A stretch of DNA of 64,000 nt from Pseudomonas fluorescens (GTDB lineage: Bacteria; Pseudomonadota; Gammaproteobacteria; Pseudomonadales; Pseudomonadaceae). The position numbers and the translations under genes were made by a program. Within the stretch, counting starts at the first letter, position 1; the number at the start of each line of letters is the position of its first letter. A model generated the notes under the pieces. That model saw nothing but the letters and a program-made list of their open reading frames with translations, made no database searches and was not told the origin of the DNA. Positions 59,593-64,000 of this stretch are shown here, piece by piece. Where the stretch lies: the NCBI RefSeq assembly GCF_018614655.1, contig NZ_JAGGOG010000004.1, forward strand, positions 62,001 to 126,000, in the 5' to 3' direction.

Positions 59593-60696
59593 TTACAGGC
59601 GCATCGGCATGACAACGTAAGCCGAGTCATCGTTGTCGGACTCTTGAACCAGAGCGCTGCTGTTGGAGTCGGACAGAATCAGGCGAACCTGTTCGGTGGT
59701 CATCACACCCAGCACGTCCAGCAAGTAGCTGACGTTGAAGCCGATTTCCAGGTTGCCGCCGTTGTAGTCGACGCCCACTTCTTCTTCCGCTTCTTCCTGC
59801 TCCGGGTTGTTGGCCTGGATTTTCAGCTGACCATTGGCCAGTTGCAGACGAATACCTCGGTACTTTTCGTTGGACAGAATCGCGGTACGGCTGAAGGCTT
59901 CACGCAGGGCCTGACGATCACCGATCACCAGCTTGTCGCCACCTTTAGGCAGCACACGCTCGTAGTCCGGGAACTTGCCATCTACCAGCTTGGAGGTGAA
60001 GGTGAACTCCCCGGTGGTCGCACGGATGTGGTGCTGACCCAAGACAATGCTGACATTGCCGTCCGGCTCGGTGAGCAGACGTGCCAGTTCGAGGATACCT
60101 TTGCGCGGCACGATGACCTGGTGACGATCCGGTTGACCAATATCGGCCTTCATCGAGCACATGGCCAGACGGTGACCGTCGGTGGCTACGGCGCGGATGA
60201 TGCCTTCCGATACTTCCAGCAACATACCGTTGAGGTAGTAACGCACGTCCTGCTGGGCCATGGCGAAGCTGGTGCGCTCGATCAAGCGACGCAGTCGGCT
60301 TTGCTCCAGGCTGCAGGTCAACGAACCCGGACCTTCTTCCACGGTCGGGAAATCGTTGGCCGGCAAGGTGGACAGTGTGAAACGGCTGCGACCCGCCTTG
60401 ACCACCAACTTCTGCTCGTCAACCTTGATGTCGATCAGTGCATCGTTGGGCAGGCTTTTGCAGATATCCATCAGCTTGCGCGCCGGCACGGTGATCTCGC
60501 CAGGTTCGGCGGGCTCTTCCAGTTGGACACGACCAACCAGTTCGACCTCCAGGTCAGTACCGGTCAGCGACAGTTGCTGGCCTTCGACAACCAGCAATAC
60601 GTTGGAAAGCACCGGCAAGGTCTGTCGGCGCTCGACGACACCTGCGACCAGTTGCAGGGGTTTCAACAGGGCTTCGCGTTGAATGGTGAAATGCAT
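59593..60696 (-). CDS. dnaN: DNA polymerase III sliding clamp (beta subunit)
   Basis: A 367-residue processivity clamp. Three repeated clamp domains are seen, with the start MHFTIQREALLKPLQLVAG and the conserved end SAYVVMPMRL that forms the ligand-binding pocket. It lies 39 bp after dnaA and 20 bp before recF. Confidence 0.98.
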   Translation of the reverse strand: MHFTIQREALLKPLQLVAGVVERRQTLPVLSNVLLVVEGQQLSLTGTDLEVELVGRVQLEEPAEPGEITVPARKLMDICKSLPNDALIDIKVDEQKLVVKAGRSRFTLSTLPANDFPTVEEGPGSLTCSLEQSRLRRLIERTSFAMAQQDVRYYLNGMLLEVSEGIIRAVATDGHRLAMCSMKADIGQPDRHQVIVPRKGILELARLLTEPDGNVSIVLGQHHIRATTGEFTFTSKLVDGKFPDYERVLPKGGDKLVIGDRQALREAFSRTAILSNEKYRGIRLQLANGQLKIQANNPEQEEAEEEVGVDYNGGNLEIGFNVSYLLDVLGVMTTEQVRLILSDSNSSALVQESDNDDSAYVVMPMRL

Positions 60697-60735
60697 GGTC
60701 TAGTCCCTTGCCTTAATAAGCTGCGCTGGTGTTCA

Positions 60736-62259
60736 TCAAGTAGTCAGTGTACGCAGCAGGTTCTTGTAGTCCTCGCGAATATCCGCGTCGGATTCCTTAA
60801 GTTCGTTGATCTTGCGGCACGCATGCAAGACCGTAGTGTGGTCGCGACCGCCAAACACATCACCGATTTCCGGCAGGCTGTGGTTGGTCAGCTCCTTGGA
60901 GAGCGCCATGGCCACCTGACGAGGACGTGCTACCGAGCGCGAACGGCGCTTGGACAGCAGGTCGGAAATCTTGATCTTGTAGTACTCGGCCACCGTGCGT
61001 TGAATGTTATCCACACTGACCAGTTTGTCCTGTAGCGCCAACAGATCCTTCAGGGATTCGCGAATCAGCTCAATGGTGATATCGCGCCCCATGAAGTGCG
61101 AGTGAGCGATGACCCGCTTGAGCGCGCCTTCCAATTCACGCACGTTGGAGCGAATGCGCTGGGCGATGAAGAATGCCGCGTCGTGGGGCAGATCGACTTT
61201 TGCCTGATCGGCCTTTTTCATCAGGATCGCGACCCGGGTTTCCAGCTCCGGCGGCTCTACCGCAACGGTCAGGCCCCAGCCAAAGCGCGATTTCAAGCGC
61301 TCTTCCAGGCCTTCGATTTCCTTTGGATAGCGGTCACTGGTCAAGATGACCTGCTGGCCACCTTCAAGCAAGGCGTTGAACGTGTGGAAAAACTCTTCCT
61401 GGGAACGTTCCTTGCGGGCGAAGAATTGAATGTCATCGATCAACAGTGCGTCAACGGAACGGTAGAACCGTTTGAACTCGTTGATTGCATTGAGCTGCAA
61501 GGCCTTGACCATGTCAGCCACGAAGCGCTCCGAGTGCAGGTACACAACCTTGGCATTCGGGTTCTTCTTTAATAGATGGTTACCCACAGCGTGCATCAAG
61601 TGAGTCTTACCCAAGCCAACGCCACCATAAAGGAACAGCGGATTGTAGCCATGCTTGGGATTGTCGGCGACCTGCCAGGCAGCCGCACGGGCCAACTGGT
61701 TGGATTTACCTTCGACAAAGTTCTCGAATGTGAACGTACGGTTCAGGTAGCTGGTGTGCTTGAGCGCACCTTCGACCTGCACAGTGCGCTGTTCGGCCCG
61801 AATCGGGGCCTGCTGTGAGCTGGCACCTGCCATCGGATCGAAACTGTCACGGGATGGCTCTTCGTTCATCGGCGCGTTTTTCTGCGCCGATGATTTGGAA
61901 CGGGCCGCAGCAGCAGGCGCGACCGGCGTGTTGTTGACCGGTGCCGCCGCAGCCTGGGCTTGCGATGCAGCAGCCGCCAGCGGCGCGTTCGGTGCAGCAC
62001 GAGGTGCGGAACTGCGCTTGCTACCTATTAATAAGGAAAGCACTGGGGAAAGCCCGTTGCCATGTTCATCGAGCAATTCGAGAACGCGGCTCAGGTACTT
62101 CTCGTTGACCCAGTCGAGAACAAAGCGATTGGGTGCGTAGACACGCAACTCGTCGCCTTCGGCTTCGACCTGTAGCGGACGGATCCAGGTGTTGAATTGC
62201 TGGGCAGGCAGCTCATCGCGCAAAAGCTCCACGCACTGCTGCCAAAGTTCCACTGACAC
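60736..62259 (-). CDS. dnaA: Chromosomal replication initiator DnaA
   Basis: A 507-residue AAA+ initiator. Domain I (1-85) starts [17 protein letters not shown]; a long alanine/proline-rich domain II (about 85-170) is typical of Pseudomonas. Domain III has Walker A in [14 protein letters not shown] and Walker B in LLIDDIQF; domain IV ends with the DNA-binding signature [15 protein letters not shown]. The start codon is GTG 62259, preceded by AGGGGAT. DnaA boxes immediately upstream allow autoregulation. Confidence 0.98.
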   Translation of the reverse strand: MSVELWQQCVELLRDELPAQQFNTWIRPLQVEAEGDELRVYAPNRFVLDWVNEKYLSRVLELLDEHGNGLSPVLSLLIGSKRSSAPRAAPNAPLAAAASQAQAAAAPVNNTPVAPAAAARSKSSAQKNAPMNEEPSRDSFDPMAGASSQQAPIRAEQRTVQVEGALKHTSYLNRTFTFENFVEGKSNQLARAAAWQVADNPKHGYNPLFLYGGVGLGKTHLMHAVGNHLLKKNPNAKVVYLHSERFVADMVKALQLNAINEFKRFYRSVDALLIDDIQFFARKERSQEEFFHTFNALLEGGQQVILTSDRYPKEIEGLEERLKSRFGWGLTVAVEPPELETRVAILMKKADQAKVDLPHDAAFFIAQRIRSNVRELEGALKRVIAHSHFMGRDITIELIRESLKDLLALQDKLVSVDNIQRTVAEYYKIKISDLLSKRRSRSVARPRQVAMALSKELTNHSLPEIGDVFGGRDHTTVLHACRKINELKESDADIREDYKNLLRTLTT

Positions 62260-62745
62260 GGATATCCCCTAAGTTGAAAGCCGGTGAGGCAAAAACAGCC
62301 GCCATTGTAGCGGCCAGCCGCCCACTTATCCACATGTAGGTTGCTCACAGGCCACCAAGAATCAATGCCTTAACCGTAAAAAAGGCGACAAATGGTCTGT
62401 GCATAAGCTCTGTGGATAAGCCACCCTAAGCTCGTTGTACAAGTGGGGGTGAAAGTCTGTGGGTAACTGGCCTGTGGATAACTAGCCATTCCACACACAG
62501 CTTATCCGATAGCGCAGCACAGGCAGAGCACCGTTTCTCCCCTGTGTTGTCATTCTCTGTACATCACGTAGAACATGGTCTGAAGGCAGTTATCCACAGG
62601 AGATGGCCTCCCTAGCTTTTATAAGCTTTACAGAAAAGCTTTAAATAACTTCCTTCTTTATTTTTATATCTATGGCATTGCTCATGAAAGCCCGACGGGT
62701 TGAAAACGTCCCAGATACCTAATTGAAGGAAAAGCTGGTTGGAAA
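62260..62745. other. Chromosomal replication origin (oriC)
   Basis: The dnaA-rpmH gap holds the origin. Perfect DnaA boxes (TTATCCACA or its complement) lie at 62326-62334 (+), 62411-62419 (-), 62473-62481 (-) and 62590-62598 (+). Weaker ones are at 62458-62466 (TGTGGGTAA) and 62502-62510 (TTATCCGAT). An AT-rich stretch follows on the rpmH side. No gene is present in this gap. Confidence 0.95.
62613..62678. other. AT-rich unwinding element of oriC
   Basis: About 65 bp dominated by A and T (TTTTATAAGCTTTACAG, then TTTATTTTTATATCTATGG), next to the last strong DnaA box. This is the expected site of first strand opening. Confidence 0.8.
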
Positions 62746-62774
62746 TTGACCTAGAGGCTTGCTTTCTCTAGAAT
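62746..62774 (+). promoter_or_regulatory. Sigma-70 promoter of rpmH
   Basis: TTGACC (62746-62751) and TAGAAT (62769-62774) with exactly 17 bp between them, about 60 bp before the rpmH start codon. Confidence 0.88.
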
Positions 62775-62834
62775 CGCCGGTCTCTTAAAACGGGGGCCAT
62801 TCCGGCCCGTTGTGGACGAACCAGGTAACACGCC

Positions 62835-62969
62835 ATGAAACGTACTTTCCAACCCAGCACTATCAAACGCGCCCGTACCCACGGCTTCCGTGCCCGCATG
62901 GCCACCAAGAACGGTCGTGCCGTCCTGTCGCGTCGTCGCGCCAAAGGTCGTGCGCGTCTGGCAGTTTGA
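62835..62969 (+). CDS. rpmH: 50S ribosomal protein L34
   Basis: A 44-residue basic ribosomal protein. It begins [20 protein letters not shown] and ends GRARLAV before TGA at 62967, the full normal length. It is the first gene of the rightward unit rpmH-rnpA-yidD-yidC, 13 bp before rnpA. Confidence 0.98.
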   Translation: MKRTFQPSTIKRARTHGFRARMATKNGRAVLSRRRAKGRARLAV

Positions 62970-62982
62970 TAATCCGGCACTG

Positions 62983-63390
62983 GTGGTGAGTCAGGACTTC
63001 AGTCGGGAAAAGCGTCTGCTAACCCCCCGGCATTTCAAGGCAGTCTTTGACTCCCCCACCGGCAAGGTTCCGGGGAAAAATCTCCTGCTCCTTGCGCGTA
63101 ACAACGATCTTGATCACCCCCGTCTTGGGTTGGTGATTGGCAAGAAGAGCGTAAAGCTCTCCGTTGAGCGCAATCGCCTCAAGCGTCTGATGCGCGAATC
63201 GTTTCGCCTCCACCAGGACACTCTGGTTGGTTGGGATATTGTTATCGTCGCGCGCAAAGGCTTGGGGGATGTAGAAAACCCCGAATTGATTCAGCATTTC
63301 GGCAAGCTCTGGAAACGTTTGGCTCGTACCAACAAGCCAGCACCAGCAGTCGGCACCGAAACTGTAGGGGTAGACAGTACTGATGCGTAA
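62983..63390 (+). CDS. rnpA: Ribonuclease P protein component
   Basis: The 135-residue protein subunit of RNase P. The RNA-binding signature is in [14 protein letters not shown], with [18 protein letters not shown] before it. I start at GTG 62983 ([13 protein letters not shown]), which gives the same length as I recall for the P. aeruginosa protein; the next codon is also GTG. The last 8 bp overlap yidD. Confidence 0.96.
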   Translation: MVSQDFSREKRLLTPRHFKAVFDSPTGKVPGKNLLLLARNNDLDHPRLGLVIGKKSVKLSVERNRLKRLMRESFRLHQDTLVGWDIVIVARKGLGDVENPELIQHFGKLWKRLARTNKPAPAVGTETVGVDSTDA

Positions 63391-63628
63391 ACTGGCCCTC
63401 GTTCCGATCCAGTTTTATCGCTATGCCATTAGTCCCCTGATGGCAAACCACTGTCGTTTCTACCCCAGTTGTTCCTGCTACGCGTTGGAAGCCATAGAAA
63501 ATCATGGCCTTCTGCGCGGTGGCTGGCTGGCCTTTCGTCGTTTAGGTCGCTGTCATCCGTGGAATCCCGGTGGTTATGACCCGGTTCCACCTATCCCTAC
63601 CTCCCGTTCTTCTTCGATGGCCGAGTAA
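63383..63628 (+). CDS. yidD: Membrane protein insertion efficiency factor YidD
   Basis: An 81-residue protein with the family core [20 protein letters not shown] and [13 protein letters not shown], and the [15 protein letters not shown] end. It assists insertion by YidC, whose gene follows 2 bp later. Confidence 0.96.
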   Translation: MRKLALVPIQFYRYAISPLMANHCRFYPSCSCYALEAIENHGLLRGGWLAFRRLGRCHPWNPGGYDPVPPIPTSRSSSMAE

Positions 63629-63630
63629 TC

Positions 63631-64000
63631 ATGGATATTAAACGCACGATCCTGATCGTCGCCCTGGCAATCGTGTCCTACGTCATGGTTCTTAAGTGGA
63701 ACCAGGACTATGGCCAGGCTGCCCTGCCGACTCAGAATGTTGCTACCAATCAGGCTGCACCGGCTATTCCGGACGCCCCGTTGGGTAACAATGCTGCCGC
63801 CAGTGCCGATGTACCCAGCGCGAATACCAACACCAGCGCACCTCTGGAAACTCCAGTCGTTACCAATAAAGACCTCATCCACGTCAAAACGGATGTGCTC
63901 GACTTGGCTATCGACCCACAAGGTGGTGATATTGCCCAGCTGAAGCTGCCGCTGTATCCACGTCGCCAAGACCATCCAGATGTTCCGTTCCAACTGTTCG
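63631..64000 (+). CDS. yidC: Membrane protein insertase YidC, cut by the window edge
   Basis: The first 123 codons of YidC are visible. MDIKRTILIVALAIVSYVMV forms the first membrane segment, then comes an Ala/Asn/Pro-rich linker and the start of the periplasmic beta domain (VLDLAIDPQGGDIAQLKLPL). The conserved insertase core lies beyond the window. Confidence 0.96.
   Translation, partial: MDIKRTILIVALAIVSYVMVLKWNQDYGQAALPTQNVATNQAAPAIPDAPLGNNAAASADVPSANTNTSAPLETPVVTNKDLIHVKTDVLDLAIDPQGGDIAQLKLPLYPRRQDHPDVPFQLF

Overview
The window is a chromosomal segment of a fluorescent-group Pseudomonas (P. fluorescens-like), judged from gene content, GC-rich codon use, REP-type palindromes and gene order. 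It carries the replication origin. At the right end dnaA, dnaN, recF and gyrB run leftward and rpmH, rnpA, yidD and yidC run rightward from an intergenic oriC (about 62260-62745) with several DnaA boxes and an AT-rich unwinding stretch. Three near-perfect copies of the ParB-binding palindrome (parS) lie within 7 kb of the origin, two of them inside recF.

Right half (34.4-50.9 kb): a conserved housekeeping block in the order I recall from P. aeruginosa PAO1. It holds aroE-hemF, qor, tsaC, dprA, a LysM-family protein without its LysM domain, def-fmt-rsmB-trkA, a small TPR protein, an LpxL-type acyltransferase, tag, glyQS, gmhB and plsC. Between plsC and gyrB sits an apparent insertion (51.0-55.9 kb): a FecR-domain periplasmic protein, a CHASE2 sensor histidine kinase, a divergent OmpR-type response regulator, and an 850-bp intergenic stretch with a small secreted-protein gene and repeated motifs. 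This is the least explained part of the window and the best candidate for an undescribed signalling system.

Middle (22.6-34.3 kb): an accessory catabolic region. It contains a berberine-bridge-type FAD oxidoreductase interrupted by an in-frame amber codon, a D-galactonate operon (dgoK-dgoA-dgoD-dgoT) with no dgoR beside it, a DOPA 4,5-dioxygenase-like gene, and a choline-O-sulfate cluster (LysR regulator, choline sulfatase, choline-binding protein, SulP transporter).

Left part (1-22.4 kb): a SulP transporter (cut by the window edge) with a beta carbonic anhydrase; a LexA-boxed radical SAM gene; a three-gene periplasmic gluconate 2-dehydrogenase operon; a secreted dual-specificity-type phosphatase; two M3 oligopeptidases (prlC and a divergent neighbour) around yheV; a gamma carbonic anhydrase; a HAD phosphatase; a lipoprotein aminopeptidase; paired small lipoproteins and paired DUF1161 proteins; an OsmC protein; a luciferase-like oxidoreductase; dodecin; a DUF883 protein; and trpI divergent from trpBA.

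Large inverted repeats of REP/REPIN type occur at least five times between genes, and one REP core forms the 3' end of a coding sequence. No tRNA, rRNA, CRISPR array, prophage or insertion sequence was seen.
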